64,000 nucleotides of DNA from Oxytricha trifallax (lineage: Eukaryota > Ciliophora > Spirotrichea > Sporadotrichida > Oxytrichidae), in NCBI GenBank assembly GCA_000711775.1, contig ARYC01000463.1, forward strand, positions 62,001 through 126,000, written 5' to 3'. Each line of letters opens with the position of its first letter. Positions within the stretch are counted from its first letter, which is position 1. Shown in pieces: positions 9,620 to 20,846 of the stretch. Below the pieces are notes generated by a model. It did not search any database and had not been told where the DNA came from. It saw nothing but the letters and a program-made list of their open reading frames with translations. Made by a program: the position numbers and the translations under genes.

Positions 9620-12411
9620 ATGAACAACCAAAGCCACCAGGCAATCCACCAGCCAAACCAAATCGATGGAATGATACAAGAGCAGTTAAACAAAAGCGAG
9701 GACCAGCAAGAAAACATGAAAAAGAAGGACTTAATTCTTGGACAGAGTCAGCAATAACTGGATGAAGACTAGATGCAAGAACAACAATCTCAAAAGCAAT
9801 CAGTAATCGATTAAGTGCAGTAAATTCAGCAAACTACTAATAAAGATGAATAGGAGTTCAATGAGTAAGATTTAGTGCTGAAGGAGATTGCTTTTCTAGC
9901 AGCGAAAGGTCACGACCCTACCCCTGAGCTAGAAAAGGAAAATGAGGAGCTGGCTTTAGAACTTGACTAGTTAAGATAGATTGAGAGAGAAGTATATCAG
10001 AAAGTTATGGCTTTGGAATATGAAAATGAGATTTTATTTGGAAAGTCGAACTCAATGGATCATAGCGTTCAAAATTATGGGAAAAGACTTGAGGAATTAG
10101 GGAAGTAGTTAGAAGAGCTTAATGCTATACTAAGGATTAAGGATCATGAAATGATAGAAATGACAAGTGACATTCACAATCTAAGAATGATGAAGGAAGG
10201 GATGCGAAAGGAAATCTTATTCAGAAAGCAAAGAGTTGATCAACTTGAAAATAACATAAGAAAAATAGAAAGCGGCTTAGACAAAGCATAATTTGAATAA
10301 GATGAGCTAAAGCGTACTTTGGACTAAGGCACTTAAGAACAGTCTGATTCTTAAAATGAAAGTTCTTACCTGAAATCCACTCTTGAAAGATTGAAGATGG
10401 AGTTGAGAGAAACCTAAGACTTTCAAAATCAAACCAAAATGGACGTCCATGATTTGAATAAGCGCATAAATGAATTAGAAGCAGTTTTATTTGCAAATAA
10501 GAATCAAATAGATAGACTAAGAAACGAAAACGAGTAAATTAAGGTTGACTTAAGCTATAACAAAGCTACTTGCGATAATCAATTAGAGGCTTATGAAAAG
10601 CTTAATAGCTACTATCAACGACAAGTGCAAGTTAATCAAGACCTCGATTCTTATAGAGAGAAATTGCTCTTAAATAAGAATATGCAAGATCTTGACAACG
10701 GTAATTCGTAAAATTAAATGTAGACCGATAAGCCAAAATCTAAAAAGAAAGCCAAACATATCGATATTGATGTGACTTAAGAAAAAGTTAACTAGATGCA
10801 TAAAAATCGTGAAGAAAATGTTGATATGGAAAGTAATAGAAGAGTTAGCTTTGCTCAGAATAGTAAATCAAATAATGATATGGATATGAATCACAAAAGA
10901 TCACAATCTTTGGAATAGAATGATTTTATGCCAAGAAATTTTAAGGTACCAGAAGAAAATGTGTCTTAAAAAATCAAGGATGTTAATAAAAGTAATTCTT
11001 TATCTACAATTTTTTCATTTAATTTATTAATTAATTTGCTTGTTAATGCTTTGAACAGTTCAAAGATAAAAAGAATTTTATTTGATCTGACAGATCCTTA
11101 AGACTAATCAATTACTGGACAAAAGCGCAGAGGAGTAGGCGGGTCTCAAACAAGAGACTTCGTGAACAGAAATTATGTATCTCAAATGACTAACATTTTG
11201 GATTGGCAAGACAAGGCTTAAGGAGGGTAAAATAATAGGAGTAGAGGCAAACCTTAAAACACTAAAGAGTCTTAATTAGACCCATTCAGCTCAAGTAATA
11301 GAACAAATATAAACCCAAAGTAATCGGTAAATGACCTTAATAGATCTGCATTCGAGAACCCCAATCAATTCAAGGGAAGATTTTCTGTTTAAGAGAAGTT
11401 TGAGAATAACCTAATGAATAAAGCAGCTGGAAAAAACAAAGTTAACAACTAAGAGCCTCCTATTGATCCTTATGATCCAAATGTGAGCTATAAGTATGGT
11501 AGTAGCAGAGGGAGAGGTGGCATTACTGATAATAATATGAGTCAAATAAATAACAGGGACAACTAACAAGGGGACGACTACAATTCTTCAAGATACTCAA
11601 CTACTGCTGGGAGAGCAAGTGCCTTAAATAATTAGCAATATCTTCAAGAATATAAAACCAAAGTTTTAAAAACATTAACTTTATTTCTCAAAATATTCAA
11701 AAAATATAATTAAGACACAACATAGTATTTTATTAGATACAAACAAATGAAAAATACAATTTATTCTAAAATTTCAGGTATATCAATTATAAAAAGTATA
11801 AGTTCAAAATTAGGTCATATAATCTTTTGATTAATCTATAAGAAAAAAGAAATTAATTATAAATAAATAATTTAGATAAAAATTAATTCTTTTCTTCAAT
11901 AAAATAATTTTTTCTAAAGAAATTGTATTCAAAGTCTTGATAATAAAGCCAAGTTTATATCAAATTTATTTTAAAATTATACTATCTTTAAAATAAATAA
12001 CATATAATTAATTATAGATTTTCGTAAGATAATTTAAAAATGAATATACTTTAAATCTCTAATAAATATTGAAAAAAACAGCTAATTACCCTAAAGTAAT
12101 AAAAATTATTTACAAAAATATTTTTGGTTTTAAATCATAATTTTATATTAAATTATATTTTCTATTTATCAAATATACAAAGCCTGAAGAAAGACCCTGC
12201 AAAGATCAATGAAATGAGGGACGAATTGAACCTATTCAATCAAAAAAGAGAAAAGCTGAATGCCTAATTGAATAAGCTAAGTGACAAGACCAGAGAAGGG
12301 AGAGACTAGAAAGAGTAAATAGAAGTGGATCTAACAGATTTGAATAGGAAAATTGGTGATATCAAACTCACATTGAAGAAAGTGGATGCACTCAAGAGCT
12401 AAGTACTGTGA
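9620..12411 (+). CDS. Coiled-coil protein, unidentified
   Basis: ATG at 9620 opens a frame with a Gln-rich lead. Long heptad-like coiled coil follows (about 9860-10680: repeated E-L-E, K-R-L-E-E-L and D-Q-L patterns), then a basic/Ser-rich region with arginine-glycine pieces (about 11100-11600). After a non-coding segment (about 11690-12175) a second coiled-coil block (12185-12411) ends SQVL-TGA. An in-frame 60 bp IES lies at 10981-11040. The edges of the 11.7-12.2 kb interruption were not resolved. It could be a basal-body, cortical or golgin-like coiled-coil protein; no family is diagnostic. Confidence 0.72.
10981..11040 (+). other. IES (pointer TGTTAAT, 60 bp, frame-neutral)
   Basis: TGTTAAT occurs at 10981-10987 and exactly 60 bp later at 11041-11047. 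The segment between is much more AT-rich and codes a hydrophobic stretch (FSFNLLINLLV) out of keeping with the hydrophilic protein. Removal joins KDVN to ALNSSKIK. Confidence 0.7.
11690..12175 (+). other. AT-rich interruption of the coiled-coil gene (probable IES)
   Basis: About 490 bp with no coding character between two coiled-coil blocks. I could not find a pointer pair that joins the flanking frames, so its limits are approximate and it could combine an IES and an intron. Confidence 0.5.
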
Positions 12412-12686
12412 TTGGAAAAATGGTACATAAATTAATTATAATTTATTAATTAGCTTCAAAGAAGGAATTTTCATTAAAAGTTTTAATATAACTGTTAATC
12501 AATATTTTAATATCTAGAATCAATGTTAAAAAGCACAAATAAAAGTATCGTTTAATTAATAATTTTCAGAAATCTAAATTATAATCAATTAATCATGTTT
12601 GTAAAACATTATAAAATAATGTTACTTATCCTTTTCGATTAAAAGTTATCTCATATAGATTATGAAATTAAACTCCTACTTTTTAT

Positions 12687-15015
12687 TCACAACAACTGTG
12701 TTCTCTTCTCGAATATATCACTTTTAAGGAAGTCTTTATATAGAAACTGATATTTGACCACACTATCCTTGTGCTAATTGATCATTTCATCCTCATTCTT
12801 GAACTTATTCTCAAACATCTTCTGCTGTTCCTTGATCAGCTCCTCCTCTTCCTTGATGATATCTTCCATGAGTTGTTCATCCCTCGTTCTCTCGTAGGCT
12901 TACTGAGCCATCACTATTAAACTCTGGCGGTTCTCTGGGTATCTGTTCATTTCAATTGGATCTACGATCTTAAAAACTTCCATCTCCTCGAATTCCCACT
13001 TGTCACGCTTTCCTGCCAGGAATTTATCAACATCTTGGCCCATTCGAGCGGGCATTGAATAACTGTACATAGCACTTTCTGACTTCTTCAAGTCTATCAA
13101 ATTCAAACATAAATATGAGGTTAAGATATGCATGATATTGCACTATAATAGTGGGGATATATGGTGTAAAATATTATATGAGTAAAATACAACATAGATC
13201 ATAGCCACTTCCAAAAGACAATTATGTTCTTGAATGGTACAAAGCCTGATCTTCTTTACCCTCTCTCAATTCTAGTCTTTGGGGCTCTCTGCCATTATTA
13301 TCAGTAATCGTGAATAAAAAGGATTTTTAGCATTTTTTCCAATTGTTTTCCATCTCATCTGTCCAAGATATTGGAGAGAACCCACCAAATATATGACCAT
13401 TATTATTTAATTCAATAAATTTTATTTATGATTGAAATTGCAGAAATATTATAATAATTTTATATATCTATGATATTGGCTTTGATAAGGAGAAGTGTTG
13501 CACCCTTATCATAAACCAAATTTCTAAAAGTTTAGCCCATAAGTTTATGTTCAGTTAGTCTATACAAAATTTAACTTTTTGTGAAATTGGGAAGAGCTTA
13601 TAGGATCATGTCATATTAACAATCTTCCGGCAAAATCTAAATAATTAACAATATTTTTCTCGTAATTATTATAAGTAATGGAAAAATAAATTAGAAATCT
13701 TAGAGTTCTAGAGGGGATTAACGATATCTCTTAAATTTGGCTTGATAGTCTATTACTTGGTTATAATTGACTATCTTTATTCAGCTCCCAGTCTTTATAT
13801 TTCTTCTTTAGTATTTGGATGCTCAACTTTCAGAAATACTTTCTGCTCCTCAGGAAATTATATTCCAGATGAAATGTTCTAATTAATCCAAATTTAGTTA
13901 TTTTTTTATCAATGAGGTATTTACCTTTAAAAATACATTGGTAGTTTTGAAAAGCTTCAATGTTTCATACAAACTCTTTGGTTAAATCACTTCAATTTCA
14001 ACCAATTCAGATTTATAAGCTTCTAATGAGTTCAGCTAAACTATAATATCTTTGTCTAGTTATTGATAAAGCTCCCTGCATTCTTTCTTTTTTTCTTCTT
14101 ACACTGCTTGAAGCTCTCTGATTAACTTGTTAATGTAGCTGTCTATTTATTTCTCAGCTGTCTCCAAGTCCTATAATGACCATATAATTTCTTACAATTT
14201 CATTATTAAGACTTACCTTTTTGAAGTTATCTCTGCATTAATTCAGGTAACTAAGTCGTCGATCCACGAATTGCTTTATACAAAGTAGTAATCCCAAATT
14301 TTCCTTATATTCCACTCTCAATTTCCTGTAAGCCTCCTCTAAACTGACCACTTTATGCCCTCTGTGGACATCTGAGTAGTTGAAATGATGGCACATCCAG
14401 CATGTGAATTGCTTGTCATCCAGGCAGAAAGTTTCTAATAGCTTCAAATGATTCTTGCAAATGTCCTATCTATCGTATTCTACTTCATCCTAAATAATTC
14501 GATTAACAATTATATTGGAATTATCTACTTGAATTAATTGTGAATTAGAAAGCTCCAGATTCTACCAATCTAAATAAAAAAAAACTAGTTAAATGCTATA
14601 TTTCAATAAAATCAATAGAAAATTTATCAAAGATTGATAAATAAAATCTCTTATTCCCATTTCGATATCTCCCATATATTTCAAGTCTTCTTGAATATCT
14701 CCCTTTGGCATTTTGGTCACTCTTTGACACATTGGACATGTAATTTATTTCTCGTTCTATTTTATACATTTAAGATAATTTATTCAAAAAATAGTTTTGC
14801 ACTAATTTGTATTCTTCTTGGATTAGGTTTCGTTAAAATTAACTAATTATGAAACTAATACTTACATAATTAGGCTTTAGGATACTATATTTTTAGATAG
14901 TTTCAATGCATCTTTTGCAATAAATATGCTGGCAATTTGTCATCTAAAAGGGGAAGTGGAATATCTCCTAGCAAAGTGGACAAACATAGTTTTCATTCAA
15001 AGTTTTCTTCTCCAT
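12687..15015 (-). CDS. RING / B-box / coiled-coil / TLDc protein (TRIM-like)
   Basis: Probable E3 ubiquitin ligase. From the start at 15015: a RING finger (CPLCQEIF, CQHIYCKRC, then CPMCQRV), a B-box zinc finger (CLDDKQFTCWMCHHF then H-x-x-H), a coiled coil (about 14180-13800, ETAEKQIDSYINKL and following), then a TLDc domain (DKGATLLLIKAN, FGGFSPISWT, SFLFTIT, FLAGKRDKWEF, EEMEVFKIV). A Glu/Lys-rich C-terminal helix ends at TGA 12687. In animals TRIM proteins usually end in PRY-SPRY; TLDc after RBCC is unusual outside ciliates. IESs at 13106-13190 and 13389-13461 split the TLDc domain. More small interruptions exist near 13640, 14200 and 14520-14620. Tail to tail with the coiled-coil gene. 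Confidence 0.85.
13106..13190 (-). other. IES in TLDc region (pointer AACATA, 85 bp)
   Basis: AACATA at 13106-13111 and 13191-13196. Excision gives GSGYDLC-LNLIDLKKSES in one frame across the TLDc domain. Confidence 0.78.
13389..13461 (-). other. IES in TLDc region (pointer ATATAT, 73 bp)
   Basis: ATATAT at 13389-13394 and 13462-13467. Joining them gives KANIIDI-FGGFSPISW, the expected order of TLDc strands. Confidence 0.65.
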
Positions 15016-15201
15016 TTTTCGTATAAATAATCTGTGAATTTATAATTTAAATTTTTATATTTTCAAAATCATGTAATAAAAAGAAGGTTTATGATTGAAA
15101 TTGGGATGGATACTAATTTAGGATATGGATTGTTTACAAAATTAAATAATTTAGATTAATAAAATAAATTTTTCGAGATTTATAGAAATTGATAAATAAA
15201 A

Positions 15202-17006
15202 ATGGATCATAGTCCTACAACTTCATACCAAAGTAAGTTTATATACATTCTTATACATATTTTTCTTCATCAAAACTGAAAATATGAAATTAAAGTTCAC
15301 TTAAATCTGCTATTTTAGATGGTATCTATATCAGTAGATAAAATTTAAATCCATAACCATAATTAATTAATCTTTATCGAACTCAATCTACTTTCCACAA
15401 TAATAGTTCGCAACATCAAAATCCTAACTCTTAAATAAATCTACTTTAAAAACAATAAAAATCACTTAAAACAGCCTAGTAAAAATAACGTATACCCCAA
15501 AACCCCTTAACAGGTTCTGCCCAACTAGCTACATCAAATAAATACAGTCAATCTCCAAACGACCCTCAAAATAAAATCAGTAAATTAAACGTAAATCTCA
15601 AAGCCAGTGTGGTTCATGGCAGATATCATCATGAATTGAGAATGAGAGATCAGTTAGATAAAGTCGATAAAATTAACGAAGAAATTTAGAGATAGTTTGA
15701 AGTTAAAAGGAAAAGTTTGTTACATGAGCAAATGGTACAAAGGTTTCAAGATAAGTAAGGAACATAGAGTAGAAATTAATAATTTAAAAATGGAGTTACA
15801 GGTAGCAGCAGTTTCAAGTAGAGTAGTAAACAAGGACTTCAAATGAGTAAAAGCTAGAATAATAGAACTGGTGTTACAACTAGATAGGGGAATTAAGGAG
15901 CTGTTGAAAGTTTTATGCTTAAGAAATTGCCAGATCTTAATTCTTAGTTCAGTATTTCTAAGAACACATTTCATATTTTGAATTATGTTTATGAAAATTT
16001 TTAGTTCTCTAATAGCACTCAGTCTTAATTTCACTCGAATAATTTGAAAACATAACAAAACTTTTCTCCTTCAAAGGATCCTTTATTTACTAAAAGTTCA
16101 ACGTTTACAAAAAACCTGCCAAAATCTTAATTGCGTGGCCGTTATAAAAATCTTTAAAACGATGTCAGTTAGTAGCAACCAATAATGAATTAAACTTAGC
16201 TCTAAAATTATCAATAATTCCATCAATCAAATATTTATCAAGAAAAAAGTACTAACTCTCTTCAATTAAAAAGTAAAGAGGAATTAAGCAATGAACAATT
16301 TAAGGAATTTTACAGTAACGAATATGTTTATACACAAACTAACTAACCTAGAAGAGAAAGTCTTCTTTATCTGTAAATTAAAAGCTAGCTTAATAATAAT
16401 GATGTCAATCAAAATTTCTAAGAAAATACTGACTATGATACTTCAAACCCTAATCTGTCAAATCTTATAAACGGTAGAATAAAAGATTTTACTGATAAAA
16501 AGCGATTATTTGATTAAGGAAGCAGAGAAAACAGATCAAATTTGTAGACTATGCGTCAATCCTTTTTACTTAAAAAGTCTAGTCAACCTTCAACAATCAG
16601 AACTCCATAATTAGATAATATTTCACAGAATAAATCGTAAATAGCATAAGAGTCTTAAGAATTCAACAGATTTGAATATGAGAATATCAGAGAAAAAATG
16701 CAAAAATTGAAGGGACATCACATTTTACTCAAAGCAGGAGTCAATAAATCTGTAGTGGCTTAAGACAAAGAAATTGATTCATTGTTAGTGGATAAATAGC
16801 TGAATTTGCCACTTATGCATTAAACTTACAGGAATATAAGGAAGCAGTATGGGGATAGGAGTAGAGACTAAAAATAGAATCTTCTTGTAGAGAGTTATTC
16901 ACCTAATAGTAAGAATCATCAAAATAACTATAATACCAAAAAATAATTTTAAGGTATATAAATTTCCTTTTAAGTAATTTATCCCTTTATTTTATAAAAG
17001 ATTTGA
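15202..17006 (+). CDS. Gln/Asn/Ser-rich protein, unidentified
   Basis: Start at 15202 (MDHSPTTSYQ). An 86 bp intron at 15233-15318 (GTAAGT...TTTTAG) is followed by a single open frame to TGA at 17004-17006, about 570 residues, with dozens of in-frame TAA/TAG codons read as Gln. This is one of the clearest demonstrations of the code here. The protein is rich in Gln, Asn, Ser and Lys, with a short helical stretch near residues 130-170 (RYHHELRMRDQLDKV). No IES was detected. Function unknown. Confidence 0.85.
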
Positions 17007-17349
17007 TGACCTTGAAAAATTGAAAAAATTTTTCAAGAATTTTCTCATATGCTATAACTATTTATGAATAAAAACTATAAGACTGGAATTGAATTCTAGC
17101 TATAAAATTAAACTCAAAATTTATCTCGCAGCCAAACTTACAGATATAACGAAATTAGTAAAAATAAAAATATCAGCATATAAGATTAAGAAACGTAAGA
17201 TATTGAAAATAAATTCATATAATAAAATCATAATAATTAAGATGAAGAATTTAAGTCAAGTTTGGCTTAAGCTGATTTGAAGTTATTTAAGTATTTCGGT
17301 GGAGAAGAACATTTGCAGTAATCATACCACAATACTTAAAGAGACAATT
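17007..17349. other. Intergenic, AT-rich
   Basis: No gene seen. A 63-codon frame at 17089-17280 is AT-driven and not convincing. The last bases hold the AGACAATT duplication (17342-17349) of the following element. Confidence 0.4.
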
Positions 17350-18457
17350 GTTCTTACCGAGACCCCCCTTCACCCAACGCTTTCATATGAATTTTTTCTT
17401 GCTAAATTTAAATCTACTACTATTTAAATATACTATTTTTCTTAAAATTATGCTTGATTTATATAAATTTGTAATTACAACTTCCTTTATAAAGAGTTAA
17501 TTTATATACAAACCTATTTTTTATATATAATATATGATAAAATTTTTTCTTTTCTAAATTTTCAAAAAAATGATTATTTTTATTTTTATTCAAGAATTAA
17601 TGCGTTTCGTCAACTTTTTGACGTGCATGTCCCCTTAGGAAAAATATAAAAATTAATTTAATCTGAATGTCATTAATTTTCTTTTTCTCAATTAGCTAAG
17701 GAAAAAATTTTATATATTTTCTTAATTTATCAAAATTTGACACAAAACAAAAAAATTATTTCATAAAGATTTTTATTTTTTTATTTATAATTTATATTTA
17801 TAATTACTGATAAGATACATAATTAAAATATAATAATTTTTTTTATTTTTAAATCTAAATTTATAAATTTGTATATACTGGCAACCAATTAAGCATATCT
17901 AAAAACTTCATGGTGGAAATGTTAATTAATTTATTAATTAACATTTAGATTTACAAGAATAAAATTGTTTATATTTTAATAAAGAATTGTATCCGTAATT
18001 ATAAATAGAAATTATAAATAAAAATAATGAAAACCTTTATGATTTTATTTTTTTGTTTTGTGTCAAATTTTGATAAATTAAGAAAATATATAAAATTTTA
18101 AAATAAAATTTTGGCTTTAGATAATTGAACGAGAGAAATTTAATGACAGACAGATTAAAATTATTTTAATTTAATATCCTATGGGGACATGTACGTAATA
18201 AAGTCGAATAACGCGAGTTAATTCTTGATTGAAAAAAAATAATCATTTTTTTGACAATTAGAAGAAAAAAAAATTTCATATTTATATATATAAAAATAGG
18301 TTTTTTACAAATGATGTTATTATATTGTTAAAATATTGATTCGGACTAGAGGCTATATATTTTCATATATAATGGGATTTTTTCATTATATAGATGTTGG
18401 TTGATGAATTAAAAATTAAAAAAAAAAGCGTTGGGGGAGGGGGGTCTCGGTCAGAAC
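17350..18457. mobile_element. Foldback element 3, 1108 bp, with 8 bp target duplication
   Basis: Inverted arms run from 17350 inward to a centre near 17935. The tips match as GTTCTTACCGAGACCCCCC (left) versus GTTCTGACCGAGACCCCCC (right, reverse complement). Flanking octamers AGACAATT at 17342-17349 and 18458-18465 are a target-site duplication. The arms have drifted more than those of element 2, so it is probably older. An internal hairpin (about 17605-17625, with a diverged partner near 18190-18215) sits in each arm next to GTCCCC. No transposase is encoded. It lies between two plus-strand genes, not inside one. Confidence 0.85.
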
Positions 18458-18638
18458 AGACAATTTTAATATATAATAAACATTTTTTAAACAAAAAATC
18501 CTACAATTCCCATTTAAGTATATTAAATGTTGTTTTTTTTTATAAATAAAAAACAATAAACAGAGTATTTTGGATGACTAAGAAATTAGAGATTTTCTAC
18601 ATGAAAAAATGCTAAAAAATAGAAATTTCTAGCAATCT

Positions 18639-20635
18639 ATGATATTTATCAATAAAAATAAGTAGTCAAAATGGCTTTAAAAAAGAGAGCAAAAATCTCA
18701 ATCGAGTCTCTTAGATCTCTCTCAGAAGCTTAAAGACAAAGACTCGAAAGACATTAATTTAATAATGGAAAAGCTATTCTAGTATTGGGACAGCCAGAAT
18801 ATTAATAGAGTGACAATAGAAACTTTTCAAGAAAAAATGATAGTATATGGGCTTGCTTCAAATGATGTAATTTCAGACAGACTTTTAAGGTTGATCAAGA
18901 TACAGAATAAACTAGATGAAAACATCAAGTTTATTAAGAAGGTTCATTTCTTGAATTTACTAATCTCGAATAGATTTGTACAACCTCTTGTAGATTTAAT
19001 TATTAAGAAAGTTACAGATGCCAGGATGCAAGAAGAAATGCTTTAAAAGTAAATTAGAAGCAGAATGGGAGACAATATAAAAGTGCAAATGTCTTAAAAT
19101 TAGGATAAAAATAATCGATAAGTTACACCGAGCAAGAGAAATAAGAATGGGGATTAGACTTCATAGTCTAATCATTAAGGTATCAAGAAAACTTAGGAGG
19201 TTTCCTTTGAAAATTTATCACAAATTAAAGAGGAAAAGTAGAAATCATCTTAATCACCAATTAAAAAACTAAATGATGTGAGTAAAAGTAATATAACAGT
19301 AAGCGATGCCTTTAATTAAGTTATGCTTTTTTGGAAAGATATAGAAAATTTTAACAATAATGAGATTAAGAAGGAAAGTTTAAGCATAAGTAAGCATGTA
19401 TTCTAAATTGTTATTATATCACTATTTTTATCTGAAATAATTATGATAGAAAAAGGAATTTTTGCTACACTTCAGTGCTTTATGAACAAAAAATTCACAA
19501 AATCCACTACTCAAAAAGCTCATAGATCTAATCCTTCATCTTTTATAATTCTCTTAAATTTAGAATACAGAGAAAAAGTTTAATGAACTATCTAAAGTTA
19601 AATAGAGTAATTTCAGATCGGTCTTAGTTTGACGAATTTATAAAATAAACTCTTATGTAAGAGGAAGTAGGCTTCAATTAACCTATGAATAAACAATAAT
19701 TTATGACCATCTTTTGCAAACCAATATTTAACATAGGACTAATGAATATACTTAAACTTTCTAGAGTCTAAAAGCTAAAAGGGGCAGGGCTATTATGTGA
19801 TTAAGACCCATTATCATGCTAAATTGTCAATCATTAAAAAGATATGTTATATTCAAGTTTTGATTAAACTTAAGCCTCATAATTTCAGTATTGAAATAAT
19901 TGAGAAAAAAAAAACTAGAAAAACTAACCATGTTTCAAATCTATTTCAAATATTTTTATCATTTCAATAAAATAGAGGAAACTCAATGATAGATTTATTA
20001 AATAGCAATTAAGCAAACCAAGAAACTAATAAGCACTCCCAAGAATCTTTCTCCTAGTATAACCTATTTCTAGATCGATAAATTACTTCAAAGAGCATAC
20101 CTAAAACTCAGTAAAGATATCAAACTTAATCATCTCTGATACCTTAGTACAGCCCTGCCTTCACCCCAGATATAAATGCTAAACAATAATCCCATTTAAA
20201 CAACCATGATAGGCAATATTAAATTTAATTATAACTCACACCTAATATTAATGGTAGCAGTCCTTCAACTAATGTCAAATCTAGTAAATAATAGTCATAA
20301 AATCATATATAATAACAATAGCTATTGCTCTAAAACTAATTCTTAAACTAGAAAGACTTGATAAATGCCATGAGTGATTTACAAAGAAAATAGCATAGAA
20401 AACTAGATATATTTAATTATTAAAATTCATTAAATTCTTTTTTAATTTGATTTTAGATATGTAATCAATTAGAGAGGATTTTTAAGCTGAAATGAAATTG
20501 GCAAAGAAAAGGGAACTAGAAATGAAAATTCAAGCTGTGATAGAAAAAAGTAAAAGTAGAGAGAATACCAAAGAAAATTAAAATCATAATTTTTAGGGTA
20601 TTTTCAAATAAGTTATAGCTTTTGATTCGAATTGA
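18639..20635 (+). CDS. Gln-rich protein with helical N-terminus, unidentified
   Basis: From ATG 18639 a helical, Lys/Glu-rich N-terminal domain (LLDLSQKLKDKD, WDSQNINRVTIE, FVQPLVDLIIKK) runs to about 19060. A charged Gln/Ser/Lys-rich linker follows, then a second folded-looking block (19582-19800, FDEFIKQTLMQEE, FMTIFCKPIFN), a Gln/Asn/Ser-rich region (19980-20400) and a C-terminal basic helix ending at TGA 20633-20635. An intron or IES near 19400-19580 and another near 19890-19970 shift the frame; a likely intron 3' end (TTTTAG) lies at about 20457. The N-terminal helices could form an EF-hand-like pair but lack a visible calcium loop. Confidence 0.65.
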
Positions 20636-20846
20636 ATTAAAATATATAAAAGTATTATAATTATATCTTAAAAATATTTCTTTTTATAAATTATCAAATT
20701 TCAATAAAAATTCTTCTTAATTATTCAATCACAATGATCAATAGCAAACAGGAAGAGTATTAATGTATCTATTATATAAATTAAATATATTAAACACTTA
20801 AGACTACTTTTCTAAAGCTAGTACAAAAAGAAAATTATCTATCAAA

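Noticed and set aside
15495-15506. CCCCAAAACCCC, a possible internal telomere or TBE end
   Set aside because: It is in frame within a continuous coding region (reads PQNP) and has no inverted partner nearby.
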